Below, one piece after another: positions 25,144-34,294 of a stretch of DNA of 64,000 nt. This DNA is from Cohnella sp. GbtcB17. GTDB lineage: Bacteria > Bacillota > Bacilli > Paenibacillales > Paenibacillaceae. Every line of letters starts with the position of its first letter. The first letter of the stretch is position 1. The notes beneath the pieces were generated by a model that ran no database searches, was not told the DNA's origin, and saw only the letters and a program-made list of their open reading frames with translations. The translations under genes were made by a program, and so were the position numbers. Where the stretch lies: the NCBI RefSeq assembly GCF_019091135.1, contig NZ_JAGXJW010000015.1, positions 79,273 through 143,272 of the forward strand, in the 5' to 3' direction.

Positions 25144-26577
25144 ATGAGTAATTTGAACAATATCAAGCGCGGCCCGATTATGCTTGCCCTGATTATCGGT
25201 CTGTTCGTCGCCGCTTTGAACGAAACGTTGATGGGTAATGCCCTTCCCGAATTGATGAAATCGTTTGATGTGTCTGCGGCGACGGCCCAGTGGCTGTCCA
25301 CTGCCTTTATGCTCGTCGTTGGCGTGCTTGTTCCGGTGACGGCAATTTTGCAGCAGTGGTTCACGACCCGAAAAATTTTTCTATCAGCGATGGGCCTGTT
25401 CTTTGTCGGTACATTGATCGCAGCGGTGTCGCCGACATTCAGCGTGCTGCTAATCGGACGGATTATTCAGGCAATCGGGACCGGCATGCTACTGCCGCTT
25501 GTCATGAACGTCATCATGACCATTTTTCCGCCGGAAAAGCGGGGTGGAGCGATGGGGACGTTAGGGCTCGTCGTCATGTTCGCGCCGGCGATTGGCCCGA
25601 CCGTATCGGGTTTAATCGTTGATGGTCTTTCGTGGCGCTGGCTGTTTTACCTCGTAACACCGTTTGCACTTCTCTCCGTTATAATCGGAGCCGCTGTGCT
25701 TAAGAATGTGTCGGAAGTCACCAAACCGCGCGTAGATTTCTTATCCATCGTATTGTCGACGATCGGCTTTGGCGGAATCGTCTATGGGTTCAGCAGTGCA
25801 GGCGAACGCGGTTGGTCGGAACCGGCAGTCATCTGGACGATCGCGGCGGGTGGCGTTGCGTTGTTGCTGTTCGTCTGGAGGCAGCTCATATTGAAGCAAC
25901 CCGTCATGGATTTACGGGCTTTTAAATATCCGACATTTGCGCTTGTCGCGGTGCTGTTGTTTATGCTTATGATGACTTTTTTCTCATCGGCCATCATGCT
26001 TCCGATGTTTATGCAAGGCGTGCTCCTGGTAACGGCATTCAAGTCCGGTTTGATCCTTCTTCCTGGAGGAATCATCAATGGATTCATGGCCCCAGTCTCA
26101 GGCAAGCTGTTTGACAAGTTCGGACCGCGCGTTCTGGTCGTCCCTGGATTGGTCATAGCTGTTATCTCACTGTGGCAATTCACCCGATTCGACGAAACGA
26201 CGAGCACCGGCTTCCTCGTGACCATTCACATCGCGCTGATGATTGGCATCGCGCTAGTCATGATGCCTGCACAGACGGCAGGACTTAACCAGTTGCCAAA
26301 TCATTTGCACCCGCACGGGACTGCGATCTTGAATACATTGCAGCAGGTGTCTGGTGCAATCGGCACTGCCCTATATATCAGTATTATGTCGAGCAGGCAG
26401 AAGCAGTATTTGAGCGATGCAAGCGATCCGCAGGCTCCGGCGGAAATCGTTAAAGGGCTCGCATCCGGCATTAACAACGCATTCTGGTTCGGCGTCATCA
26501 TCGCGCTCGTCGCGCTTGTGTTCGGTCTCTTTATCCATAAAGGGAAATCGCCGGAGCAAGAACAGGCGGCTGGATGA
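25144..26577 (+). CDS. MFS multidrug exporter, DHA2 (14-TM, EmrB/LmrB) family
   Basis: 477 residues with 14 hydrophobic segments. The N-terminal LFVAALNETLMGNALPELM matches the helix-1 motif of DHA2 proton-drug antiporters (LDxTIVNVALP type) and GRIIQAIGTGMLLPLVMNVI matches motif B; APAIGPTVSGLIVDGLSWRW matches motif C. It exports hydrophobic drugs or similar compounds across the cell membrane. The start has GGGGGAG upstream. It is probably regulated by the adjacent Rrf2 protein. A hairpin at 26670 ends the unit. Confidence 0.9.
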   Translation: MSNLNNIKRGPIMLALIIGLFVAALNETLMGNALPELMKSFDVSAATAQWLSTAFMLVVGVLVPVTAILQQWFTTRKIFLSAMGLFFVGTLIAAVSPTFSVLLIGRIIQAIGTGMLLPLVMNVIMTIFPPEKRGGAMGTLGLVVMFAPAIGPTVSGLIVDGLSWRWLFYLVTPFALLSVIIGAAVLKNVSEVTKPRVDFLSIVLSTIGFGGIVYGFSSAGERGWSEPAVIWTIAAGGVALLLFVWRQLILKQPVMDLRAFKYPTFALVAVLLFMLMMTFFSSAIMLPMFMQGVLLVTAFKSGLILLPGGIINGFMAPVSGKLFDKFGPRVLVVPGLVIAVISLWQFTRFDETTSTGFLVTIHIALMIGIALVMMPAQTAGLNQLPNHLHPHGTAILNTLQQVSGAIGTALYISIMSSRQKQYLSDASDPQAPAEIVKGLASGINNAFWFGVIIALVALVFGLFIHKGKSPEQEQAAG

Positions 26578-26669
26578 ATTAGTCGATCCGTTCGAATAGG
26601 GCGCTTCATCAACGATGAGGAACGGTAGGGCGTGGCAACTCTTATAACGTGAATAAAACAAGCGTTCTT

Positions 26670-26706
26670 AAGCGGCTTCCAAATAATAGGATGCCGCTTT
26701 GTTTAT
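26670..26706 (+). terminator. Terminator of the DHA2 exporter gene
   Basis: AAGCGGCTTCC pairs with GGATGCCGCTT around a short AT loop and is followed by TGTTTATA. Confidence 0.7.
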
Positions 26707-26771
26707 ATCATTTTGCCCATTCGGGGTAATAGTGTTTTGCGGCAACCACTTTCTTTAGGAGGCGAACTAAG

Positions 26772-28712
26772 ATGGCCACACAGCTGCCTATGCGCAAAAC
26801 GAAGCAAGAACAAGCGACGCCATCTCCTCAAAAAAATCTCCATCTCGTTCAAGTCATGCCGACGATGCCCAAACCGTTCGAGATCAGGGATTGGCGGGAG
26901 AAGGCGAAGGCGTTCGACCGGTTCGCTTTCGACTTCGACCGCAAAGGCGACTATCTGCCGGTCATTTGGCGTGACAGAACACACTACAATATGGATGAGG
27001 ATACTTTCGGCCTTATGTCCTACGTCGGCAAGTCGGATCAAGGCGGCAACGGCTCGCAGGAAGCGATCACGGTTATGGCAGCCGTACTCGGCGCGACGCT
27101 GGTCGGCATCGACAAGAGCGATCAAGATGGCAACAATTACGTAAAAATGCTGCAAACTTTTTTCCGTAAAGAAGAAGGCGTATTCGTCTGGTATCCTTGT
27201 ATACCAAGCGGGGATACGTTCTGGTACGAGATTCAGGCGAATATTTTGTACGCCGTTTTATCTTATTTTTATCCGAATCAGCCGGAAATGGAGGCGCTCG
27301 TCCGTTCGTCTGCGGACCGCTGGGTCGAAGCGGTGAAGATCATGACGGACGAAGACGGGCGGCTCAACTTTAACTATACCTCGTTCGACTTCAAAAATAT
27401 GGAGCCTGTCGACAACGGCAAATGGAAGGAGCCGGATGCGGCTTCGGGCGTTGCGATGCTCATGTACCTGGCCTTTCTCCGCTTCGGCGATCAAAAGTAT
27501 CTGGATACGGCCGACGCATGCCTGGATTTTCTCGACGATCAGGAGGACAATCCCTATTACGAGCTGCTCATGTACTATTCGCCTTATTTGGCGGCCCGCA
27601 TGGAAGTCGAACAGGGGACAAGCCATGATATTACGAAGTACATCAACTGGATTTTCGACGGCGGCGTGGAGATTCGACCGGATTGGGGCATGTGCATCGA
27701 GCGATGGGGAAATTACGACATGCACGGCTTGGTCGGCAATCTGAAGGATTTCGGCGGCTATATTTTCGTTATGAACGGATTTTTTCTGTTCAGCACGCTG
27801 GCGCCTTTGCTCCGTTACGATTCGCGTTACGCGCGCACGGTCGGCAAATGGATGCTGAACGTCGCCAACCAGTCCCGCATGTTCTACGCGGACGGCCTGC
27901 CGGCGGACAAGCAGTCTGGTGCGGACTGGGAAGGAGACCCCGAACATGCGCTTCCGTACGAAGGCATCCGTAAAGAATACGAGGGCAAGTCGCCCTATGC
28001 GAGCGGAGACGCTACCGTGATCGGGTGGGGGCCGCTCGACTTTTCGGTATACAGCGGCAGCCACGTCGGATTTATGGGCGCGCTGATCGAGAAGACAAAC
28101 ATCGAGGGGATACTGAAGATCGATTGCCTGAAAACGGATTATTACCATAAGGAAGCCTACCCGACCTTCTTGTACTACAATCCGTTCGGCTCTGCGCAGA
28201 CGATCGAGATCAACGGGCTTGGACAGGATGCGGTCGACCTCTACGACACGGTGAGCGGCCGATTTCTGGCGCAGTCGGTTACCGGAACCGCGACGTTCGT
28301 CGTTCCGGCCGAAGACGCGGTCCTACTGGTCGTCGCGCCTGCCGGAGGAAGGCAGGAACGCAAAAACGGGCAGTTGTGGATCGACGGCGTCTATGTCGCT
28401 CCCGCTCCGAAGGCTGCCGTCAACATGCGGGGGATACAGGACCGGCAGAAGGTCAATAACGTATTGAAGATCGACGTGGATGCCGGCGTGCCCGAGGGAG
28501 AATCGATCAAACGGTTCACCTTCCGGTTCGGAAGCAAAATTTTGTACGAAGGCAGCACAGTACCCGAGCCGCTTTATCTCGATACGCTTCGTTTCCACAA
28601 CGGGTTTTATCATCTCCGCGTCGAGCTCGAAGCCTCCGGCGGCAGCTCCGACTTCTGTGAAATCGGCGTCATGGTCGAAAATCCGAGCAACCCGCTCTCG
28701 CAGCCGAACTGA
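26772..28712 (+). CDS. Large (alpha/alpha)-toroid, carbohydrate-enzyme-like protein of unknown activity
   Basis: 646 residues, no signal peptide, so intracellular. Residues about 40-450 have the aromatic-rich, helix-pair pattern of six-hairpin glycosidases and lyases (WYEIQANILYAVLSYFYPNQ; MLMYLAFLRFGDQKYLDTAD; YYELLMYYSPYLAARME), with many surface Asp, Trp and Tyr residues. Residues about 450-646 look beta-rich (TFLYYNPFGSAQTIEI; VPAEDAVLLVVAPAGG), as the C-terminal sandwich of such enzymes. I cannot name a GH or PL family or a catalytic pair. AGGAGG precedes the ATG. The convergent AraC regulator and the PhyH gene beyond it could belong to the same sugar-related unit, but nothing proves this. 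Confidence 0.65.
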   Translation: MATQLPMRKTKQEQATPSPQKNLHLVQVMPTMPKPFEIRDWREKAKAFDRFAFDFDRKGDYLPVIWRDRTHYNMDEDTFGLMSYVGKSDQGGNGSQEAITVMAAVLGATLVGIDKSDQDGNNYVKMLQTFFRKEEGVFVWYPCIPSGDTFWYEIQANILYAVLSYFYPNQPEMEALVRSSADRWVEAVKIMTDEDGRLNFNYTSFDFKNMEPVDNGKWKEPDAASGVAMLMYLAFLRFGDQKYLDTADACLDFLDDQEDNPYYELLMYYSPYLAARMEVEQGTSHDITKYINWIFDGGVEIRPDWGMCIERWGNYDMHGLVGNLKDFGGYIFVMNGFFLFSTLAPLLRYDSRYARTVGKWMLNVANQSRMFYADGLPADKQSGADWEGDPEHALPYEGIRKEYEGKSPYASGDATVIGWGPLDFSVYSGSHVGFMGALIEKTNIEGILKIDCLKTDYYHKEAYPTFLYYNPFGSAQTIEINGLGQDAVDLYDTVSGRFLAQSVTGTATFVVPAEDAVLLVVAPAGGRQERKNGQLWIDGVYVAPAPKAAVNMRGIQDRQKVNNVLKIDVDAGVPEGESIKRFTFRFGSKILYEGSTVPEPLYLDTLRFHNGFYHLRVELEASGGSSDFCEIGVMVENPSNPLSQPN

Positions 28713-28722
28713 ACGACGTCGC

Positions 28723-29601
28723 CTAAACTTTATATGTAACGAGCGCCGAGCAAAACTGGGACAGACTCGTCCCGGTTTTTTTCTTGAACATTTTCCCGAA
28801 CGTATGTACGTCCGCGTACCCGACCAGACCTGCGATCTCGCTTATGGACAGGTTCGTCTGCAGCGCCAGTTCCCTTGCTTTTTGAATGCGCACCCATGTC
28901 ACGTACTGCATCGGCGTAAGGCCGAATTGCCGTTTGAACTGTACGATGATGTAGTTGCGGCTTAAGCCCGCGATCCGCTCCAGATCGCTATGCCGGATGT
29001 TTTCGGCGTAGTGTTCGCGGATGTAATTTTGCGCAAGCAGCAGCTTGGCTTTCGTCCGCTCTTCGGCCGCGGAGCCTGCTTGCGCCCGATTCCCTCCCGC
29101 AGCCGCCTCGCCCAGCACTTCGAGCAGCAGACCTTTCGCTTGCAGCTGCGCGGAAAGCTCGGGCTGCCGATACAGATGCACGAGCCGAAGGAGCTTCTTC
29201 TCGAACTCCGTGCCCGCAAAGTTGCCGAGCAGATGCTTGTCTCCGAATAACGGGAGGACTGGAAAGTCAGTCGCACCAAAATGGAATACGAAGGAAAGAC
29301 ATACGTAAGGCTCTCCCTCCATAGTCAGGATGGAGTGAGGCTCTCCGGGACGGTGGAACAGGAGGTCGCCCTTGGCCGTCGGATACGGTTGCCCGTTAAC
29401 CGGATAGTCCGCTCTGCCCTCAACGACGTATTGAAGGACATACTGCCCCATCGTCCGGTTGTGAATCGCCCAGCCCGCCGGCGCATCGAACAGATGCGCG
29501 AGAGAAATGAATGGGGGATATTGAAAATCCGGCTGATCCGGATGCGTATCGTTCGTTCGCGGGCCGCCGGGTGCCGTTAGATTTTCTTCTTCCTCGCTCA
29601 T
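28723..29601 (-). CDS. AraC-family regulator with cupin-type sensor (divergent from PhyH gene)
   Basis: 292 residues. An N-terminal arabinose-binding/cupin-like domain (GQYVLQYVVEGRADYPV; GDLLFHRPGEPHSI) is followed by two helix-turn-helix motifs (HSDLERIAGLSRNYIIVQFK; ISEIAGLVGYADVHTFGKMF). AAAGGAG lies 8 bases upstream of the ATG at 29601; longer in-frame starts overlap that site. It is divergent from the PhyH-family oxygenase at 29755 across 153 bases containing nested palindromes, and is its probable regulator. Such sensors usually bind sugars or other small polyols. Confidence 0.88.
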   Translation of the reverse strand: MSEEEENLTAPGGPRTNDTHPDQPDFQYPPFISLAHLFDAPAGWAIHNRTMGQYVLQYVVEGRADYPVNGQPYPTAKGDLLFHRPGEPHSILTMEGEPYVCLSFVFHFGATDFPVLPLFGDKHLLGNFAGTEFEKKLLRLVHLYRQPELSAQLQAKGLLLEVLGEAAAGGNRAQAGSAAEERTKAKLLLAQNYIREHYAENIRHSDLERIAGLSRNYIIVQFKRQFGLTPMQYVTWVRIQKARELALQTNLSISEIAGLVGYADVHTFGKMFKKKTGTSLSQFCSALVTYKV

Positions 29602-29688
29602 CGTCATCGCTCCTTTTCTCAATGGTACTTTCTTTATCGTATAGGAAAGTGATTTTGGCAACAAGCTTCCCTATTCGAACCAAATACT

Positions 29689-29715
29689 TCGGATATCCGA
29701 TTCGATAAAATCGAA
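29689..29715. promoter_or_regulatory. Nested palindromes between AraC and PhyH genes
   Basis: TCGGATATCCGA (29689-29700, perfect) is followed at once by TTCGAT-AAA-ATCGAA (29701-29715). They lie 40-66 bases before the PhyH start in the divergent region and are candidate regulator or promoter sites. Confidence 0.4.
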
Positions 29716-29754
29716 GTCGAAGCACAATAGACGATTAAAAAAGGAGACGATTCG

Positions 29755-30678
29755 ATGAGCAAGTCGCAGACAGATATGATCTATGCAGACGCGCGCACGC
29801 AAAGCAGCATTACGGAGGAGCAGGCCCAGTTTTTTATGGACAACGGATTTCTGGTCATCAAGGGAGCGCTCCGGGGCGAAGAGCTAAAAATCGTTCAGGA
29901 CGAGATGGAAAAGCTGGTGGCCAAAGGCGTAGCCGGCGTTCAGGACGACCCCGACTATATGTACGGCAAGGGGGGCAAATCCGGCCGCAACATTTTGCGC
30001 CGCATCGAGTATGTGATCGACAAAAGCGATCCGATGAAGGCGCTGCTCGGCCATCCTTTTATTTTGCGCTCAGTCGAAAAGCTGCAAGGCCGAAACTTCA
30101 TTCCGACGTGGGACTCGATGGTGCTCAAAATGCCGGACGAAGGCATCATCGTACCGTGGCATCGCGATGCAGAGGTTCCGGAAGGGTGCACGGATTCTCG
30201 TCCGATTTTTAATGTCGACTTTTATCTGGATGCGGCCGATCTGGCGACCTGTCTGTGGGTAATCCCGGGCAGCAACAAGTGGTCGAAGGAAGCGTGCAAA
30301 GCGCGGATCGAACAAGACGGCGCCGACCGCTTCAGCACGGAGGATGCGATTCCGGTTCCATTGGAAGCGGGCGACGCAATTTTCCACGATATCACTGTGC
30401 TGCACGGTTCCCCGGCGGGCGACGGCAATCCGCTTCGACGGACGGTCTATTACGAATTCCGCCCGGGCGAGATCGAGTGGGACTTCGGTCCGCACACCCG
30501 CGAGTATCTCGGCCTGAAGCAGCAAATGTTGCTTGCGTGCCTGGACCGCCGGGCAGCGGTGCCTTACGCGCAAGGCGAGGAGCCGTTCGTTTACGATCCG
30601 GTGGGAGCGCTTGCCTTGGGCGAACGGAAGACGTCGAACACGTTCAGATATCCGCATTTAAGCTATTGGAGAGACTGA
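29755..30678 (+). CDS. Phytanoyl-CoA dioxygenase (PhyH)-family Fe(II)/2-oxoglutarate oxygenase
   Basis: 307 residues. The iron facial triad is visible as His136 and Asp138 in PWHRDAE and His217 in VLHGSP; Arg228/229 in PLRRTVYYE is placed to bind 2-oxoglutarate. The N-terminus FMDNGFLVIKGAL is the standard PhyH opening. Members hydroxylate lipids, ectoine, quinolones, sugars or natural products, so the substrate is not predicted. A good GGAGA site precedes the ATG. It is divergent from an AraC regulator. A second, unrelated-in-detail PhyH/AraC divergent pair is at 56620-58550. Confidence 0.88.
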   Translation: MSKSQTDMIYADARTQSSITEEQAQFFMDNGFLVIKGALRGEELKIVQDEMEKLVAKGVAGVQDDPDYMYGKGGKSGRNILRRIEYVIDKSDPMKALLGHPFILRSVEKLQGRNFIPTWDSMVLKMPDEGIIVPWHRDAEVPEGCTDSRPIFNVDFYLDAADLATCLWVIPGSNKWSKEACKARIEQDGADRFSTEDAIPVPLEAGDAIFHDITVLHGSPAGDGNPLRRTVYYEFRPGEIEWDFGPHTREYLGLKQQMLLACLDRRAAVPYAQGEEPFVYDPVGALALGERKTSNTFRYPHLSYWRD

Positions 30679-30700
30679 TTCGCAACCGAATAAGCGTTTG

Positions 30701-30732
30701 GAGGCCGGTGCACTGCTGCATCGGCCTTTTTT
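30701..30732 (+). terminator. Terminator of the first PhyH gene
   Basis: AGGCCGGTGCA pairs with TGCATCGGCCT around a 4-base loop and is followed by six T residues. Confidence 0.88.
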
Positions 30733-30813
30733 GGCGCGCGAAGAAAGGAACGGGCAGGATCGGCCGAATTCCTCTAGAATGGAAAGTGGACTATACTCAG
30801 GAGGACGACAGGC

Positions 30814-31299
30814 ATGATCACGCTTCGAAATGTGCAAGCTTCGGATTTGGAACAACTGGTGCGGATTGAAAAGGAATGCTTCCCGCAGGAGGAAGCCGCC
30901 ACCGAAGCGGCCTTCGCGCAGCGGATACGATTGATCCCGGATACGTTTATCGTGGCTGAAAACGCAGGGGATATATGGGGCTACATCAATGGACCCGTCA
31001 TCGAGCGACCTTATATCACGGACGATCTATTCGAAGAAATCAAGGCGAATCCGAAGAGAGGCGGTTATCAGAGCGTACTGGGGCTGGCCGTATCCAATAA
31101 AGCCAGAGGCCAAGGCATTGCGAAGCGATTGATGGGGGAGTGGGAGGAGCGCGCGCAGCAAAACGGAAGGGAAGGCATCACGCTGACGTGCAAGGAGGAC
31201 TTGGTTGTCTTTTACGAAAAGCTGGGGTTTGCGAATTGCGGCAGATCCGCATCGCAGCATGGCGGCGTCGTCTGGTACGATATGGTCAAGCGTATATAG
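30814..31299 (+). CDS. GNAT-family N-acetyltransferase
   Basis: 161 residues with a complete GNAT fold: MITLRNVQASDLEQLVRIE at the N-terminus, the acetyl-CoA loop NKARGQGIAKRLM, and the late motif VVFYEKLGFANCG. The middle (PYITDDLFEEIKANP) resembles arylalkylamine/spermidine-type acetyltransferases, but the acceptor is unknown. CAGGAGG precedes the ATG by 9 bases. It is a single-gene unit ended by a strong hairpin shared with the convergent aldo/keto reductase gene. Confidence 0.87.
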   Translation: MITLRNVQASDLEQLVRIEKECFPQEEAATEAAFAQRIRLIPDTFIVAENAGDIWGYINGPVIERPYITDDLFEEIKANPKRGGYQSVLGLAVSNKARGQGIAKRLMGEWEERAQQNGREGITLTCKEDLVVFYEKLGFANCGRSASQHGGVVWYDMVKRI

Positions 31300-31303
31300 G
31301 CGG

Positions 31304-31344
31304 AAAACGCTTTGTTCGGTTCAATCGCCGAACAAAGCGTTTTG
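31304..31344. terminator. Bidirectional terminator between GNAT and aldo/keto reductase genes
   Basis: AAAACGCTTTGTTCGG pairs perfectly with CCGAACAAAGCGTTTT around an 8-base loop, with A and T runs on both sides, so it can serve both convergent genes. Confidence 0.9.
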
Positions 31345-31351
31345 TCCCCTT

Positions 31352-32338
31352 TTAGAGATTGACGCTGCTCATCGAAGCTTCCGGATAGCGCAAGCCGAAG
31401 GCCGTTCCGCGCGGGGCGGCGTCGTCGATCCGCGAGAGATCCGCTTGCGTTAGCGCGACGTCAAGCGCGCCGACATTCTCTTCCAGGTACTTGATCCGCT
31501 TCGTTCCGGGAATCGGCACGATGTCCTCGCCTTGCGCCAGCAGCCATGCCAGCGCCAGCTGGGAAGGCTCGCAGCCCTTCTCCGCGGCGATCTCGGAGAC
31601 CCGATCGACGAGATCCAGGTTGCGCTGGAAGTTGTCGCCCTGGAAGCGAGGAGAGAACCGGCGGTAATCGTCCTCCGCCAGATCCTCGAACTTGCGAATC
31701 TGCCCGGTCAAGAAGCCGCGGCCGAGCGGACTGTAAGGCACGAACCCGATGCCGAGCTCGCGGCATACGGCCAAAATATCGTCCTCGACATCGCGGCTCC
31801 AGAGCGAATATTCCGTCTGAAGCGCGGCGATCGGATGGACGGCAGCCGCGCGGCGGAGAGTCGCCGGCGCCGCCTCGGACATGCCAAGATAACGAACCTT
31901 GCCTTCCCGCACCAGCTCGGCCATCGCGCCGATCGTCTCCTCGATCGGCGTATTCGGGTCTACACGGTGCTGATAATACAGATCGATGTAATCGACGCCA
32001 AGCCTCCGCAGGCTCGCTTCGCAGGCGGCCCTGACGTATTCCGGGCGGCCGTTGACGCCGAGAAACTTGCCGTCCTCGCTGCGCATACTGCCGAACTTGG
32101 TAGCGACTACCACTTGGTCGCGGCGACCCTTGATCGCTTTGCCGACCAGCTCTTCGTTTTTGCCTACGCCGTACATATCCGCCGTATCGAGCAGATCGAT
32201 GCCGAGTTCAAGCGCGCGGTCGATGGTGCGAAGCGAAGCCTCGTCGTCTCTGCCGGCGTAAAAATCTGACATGCCCATGCAGCCAAGCCCGAGCGTCGAC
32301 ACCTCTAGTCCGCCGTTGCCCAACTTTCTTCTTTTCAT
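31352..32338 (-). CDS. Aldo/keto reductase
   Basis: 328 residues, the normal length. The catalytic tetrad is visible: Asp51 and Tyr56 in DTADMYG, Lys81 in VVATKFG, His124 in YYQHRVD. The C-terminal NADPH-binding segment [15 protein letters not shown] is typical of the AKR11/13-like bacterial group. It reduces aldehydes or ketones in the cytoplasm. The start at 32338 ([10 protein letters not shown]) has AAAGGCGG upstream; a longer frame beginning 32428 is not supported. It is divergent from the AraC regulator at 32522, a common arrangement for such reductases, and is likely controlled by it. Confidence 0.92.
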   Translation of the reverse strand: MKRRKLGNGGLEVSTLGLGCMGMSDFYAGRDDEASLRTIDRALELGIDLLDTADMYGVGKNEELVGKAIKGRRDQVVVATKFGSMRSEDGKFLGVNGRPEYVRAACEASLRRLGVDYIDLYYQHRVDPNTPIEETIGAMAELVREGKVRYLGMSEAAPATLRRAAAVHPIAALQTEYSLWSRDVEDDILAVCRELGIGFVPYSPLGRGFLTGQIRKFEDLAEDDYRRFSPRFQGDNFQRNLDLVDRVSEIAAEKGCEPSQLALAWLLAQGEDIVPIPGTKRIKYLEENVGALDVALTQADLSRIDDAAPRGTAFGLRYPEASMSSVNL

Positions 32339-32521
32339 ATTCGTTCCGCCTTTCCTGTTCAAGGTCGTATGAGCCGCACCTTTATTATGCGACGACTGGC
32401 CAGAGATCCGGTAGCCGGTTCGTACCATGTTGTTGCCTAATCCTCCAATCGTCCGGATGAGGCTCTCGTTCGGTGCTATAATATCGTTAACCTATTTCCG
32501 AAAAGCGACGGAGGGAAGAAG

Positions 32522-33493
32522 ATGCCGCAATCGCAGATTGCCGCTCCACCATCTGGCGGTGAAGCGCTTTTTACGGACTTCGATCAACAGACTGCCGACA
32601 AGCTCGCCGTGCTGGCCGAGCTGATCGAACGACATACGGGCAAAGACGGCATATTCCGTACGGACATTCCATCGATTCATTTGATTCGCAGCTCGCAGGC
32701 GACATTGCCCGTCCATACGGTCTACGAGCCCGGCGTCGTGATCGTGGCCCGCGGCGCAAAGGTCGTCATGCTCGGCGGGGAAAGCTATACTTATGGACCG
32801 TCGGCGCACTTTGTCGTTTCGGTCGATCTGCCGGTGACTTCGCGGCTGCTGCAGGCTTCTGCGGAATCGCCGTACTTGTGCTTGCGTCTCGGGCTGGATC
32901 CGGCTCAAGTACTCGAGGTGATCAAAGACGCGAAGCTGGACCGGGAGGACGCTAGGGAGCCAAAGCGGGGAGCGTACGTCGATCGGACGAGTCCCGCCCT
33001 GCTGGACGCTGCGGTCCGTCTTGTCCGGCTGCTGGATTCGCCGCGCGAAGTCGCCTATTTGGCGCCGCTGGTCCTCCGCGAGATCTACTTCAGATTGCTA
33101 AGCGAGGAACAAGGCGGCGCCTTCAAGCAGATCGCGCTGGCCGGAAGCGGCACGAGCCGAGTCGCCGGCGTCATCGCCCGCATCAAACAAGATTACGCAC
33201 GGCCGCTCCATATCGACGAGCTTGCCAGGATGGCCCATATGGGCCCGTCGTCGCTGCACCGCTATTTTAAGGAGGTCACGACGCTCAGTCCGCTTCAGTA
33301 CCAGAAGCGGATTCGGCTGCAGGAGGCGCGCCGGCTGCTGTTGACCGAAGCGCTCGATGCCGCCGACGCGGCCTACCGGGTCGGTTACGAGAGCCCTTCG
33401 CAATTCAGCCGAGAATACGCGAGGCTGTTCGGGCTGCCGCCGATCAGCGACATCAAGCGGCTCCGGGAAGAGGCAGAGCAGGAGATCGGTTAA
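32522..33493 (+). CDS. AraC-family regulator with AraC_N (YqhC-like) domain
   Basis: 323 residues. The N-terminal AraC_N domain contains PVHTVYEPGVVIVARGAK and YGPSAHFVVSVDLPVTS, which identify the YqhC-like group that senses aldehydes and activates a neighbouring aldo/keto reductase. The C-terminal domain has two helix-turn-helices (HIDELARMAHMGPSSLHRYF; AADAAYRVGYESPSQFSREY). A TATAAT box lies at 32477. AGGGAAGAAG precedes the ATG. The divergent reductase gene is the expected target. Confidence 0.92.
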   Translation: MPQSQIAAPPSGGEALFTDFDQQTADKLAVLAELIERHTGKDGIFRTDIPSIHLIRSSQATLPVHTVYEPGVVIVARGAKVVMLGGESYTYGPSAHFVVSVDLPVTSRLLQASAESPYLCLRLGLDPAQVLEVIKDAKLDREDAREPKRGAYVDRTSPALLDAAVRLVRLLDSPREVAYLAPLVLREIYFRLLSEEQGGAFKQIALAGSGTSRVAGVIARIKQDYARPLHIDELARMAHMGPSSLHRYFKEVTTLSPLQYQKRIRLQEARRLLLTEALDAADAAYRVGYESPSQFSREYARLFGLPPISDIKRLREEAEQEIG

Positions 33494-33541
33494 GTATTCG
33501 CTTTGCTGCGGCAACCTAAATGAGGAGGGCGACATCGATCC

Positions 33542-34180
33542 ATGTCTACGTTCATCGCGAATATTAAAATTCCCGACAGCAAGCTCGCTTCCGAAGCAGC
33601 AGAGTTACTGCGCGAGCATGGCGGCGACTTGCTCTGGAACCATTCGAATCGCGTGTTTTTGTTCGCGTCGATCAGAGGCAACGAGCGGCAAACGAAGTAC
33701 GACCCGGAATTGCTATATATCAGTTCGCTGTTCCACGACTTGGGACTGACGCCAGCCTTCCGTAGTCCGGACAAGCGCTTCGAGGTGGATGGCGCGAACG
33801 CGGCCCGCGAATTTCTGCAAAGCCGGGGAGTGCCGGAAGATTCGATCAGGCTGGTATGGGATGCCGTAGCCCTTCATACGTCGACGGGGATTGTCGAATA
33901 CAAGGAAGCGGAAGCGGCCTTGATGAATTTTGGCGTCGGCTATGACGTGGTAGGCAAAAATTTTGAATCGATTTCAAATGAAATGCGGCGGTCGGTCGTT
34001 GAAGCCTTCCCGCGCGACGAGTTCAAGCGCGAGATGCTGCACGCCTTCTGGGAAGGCTTCAAGCATAAGCCCCAGACGACCTACGGCACGATGAACGCAG
34101 ACGTGTGTGCGATGTTCATGCCCGGCTTCAAGCAGCCGAACTTTTGCGATCGCGTGCTTCATTCCAGATGGGAAACGTAA
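33542..34180 (+). CDS. HD-domain phosphohydrolase
   Basis: 212 residues with the HD metal site: His34 in LWNHSNRVF and His65-Asp66 in LFHDLGLTP; a later His in DAVALHTS completes the usual set. The layout matches bacterial relatives of the cyanamide hydratase-type HD proteins. A specific substrate cannot be given. GGAGGG lies about 11 bases upstream. It may be cotranscribed with the AraC gene 48 bases upstream. A hairpin follows. Confidence 0.83.
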   Translation: MSTFIANIKIPDSKLASEAAELLREHGGDLLWNHSNRVFLFASIRGNERQTKYDPELLYISSLFHDLGLTPAFRSPDKRFEVDGANAAREFLQSRGVPEDSIRLVWDAVALHTSTGIVEYKEAEAALMNFGVGYDVVGKNFESISNEMRRSVVEAFPRDEFKREMLHAFWEGFKHKPQTTYGTMNADVCAMFMPGFKQPNFCDRVLHSRWET

Positions 34181-34226
34181 TTCGTTTGTTTGGCGTGCTC
34201 CAAATCGAATACACCGATTCATTTAA

Positions 34227-34272
34227 AAAAGCTTCCCTTCAGATTCTGTTCGAATCGAAAGGGAAGCTTTTA
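34227..34272. terminator. Terminator between HD hydrolase and collagen-like genes
   Basis: AAAAGCTTCCCTT pairs with AAGGGAAGCTTTT around a long loop (about 17 bases). A and T runs on both sides allow use by both convergent genes. Confidence 0.85.
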
Positions 34273-34294
34273 GGCGTGTAATCGGACGCTAGCC

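Noticed and set aside
31532..32269. Plus-strand frame of 245 codons opposite the aldo/keto reductase
   Set aside because: The reductase on the minus strand has its full catalytic tetrad; the plus frame has no motif and no ribosome site.
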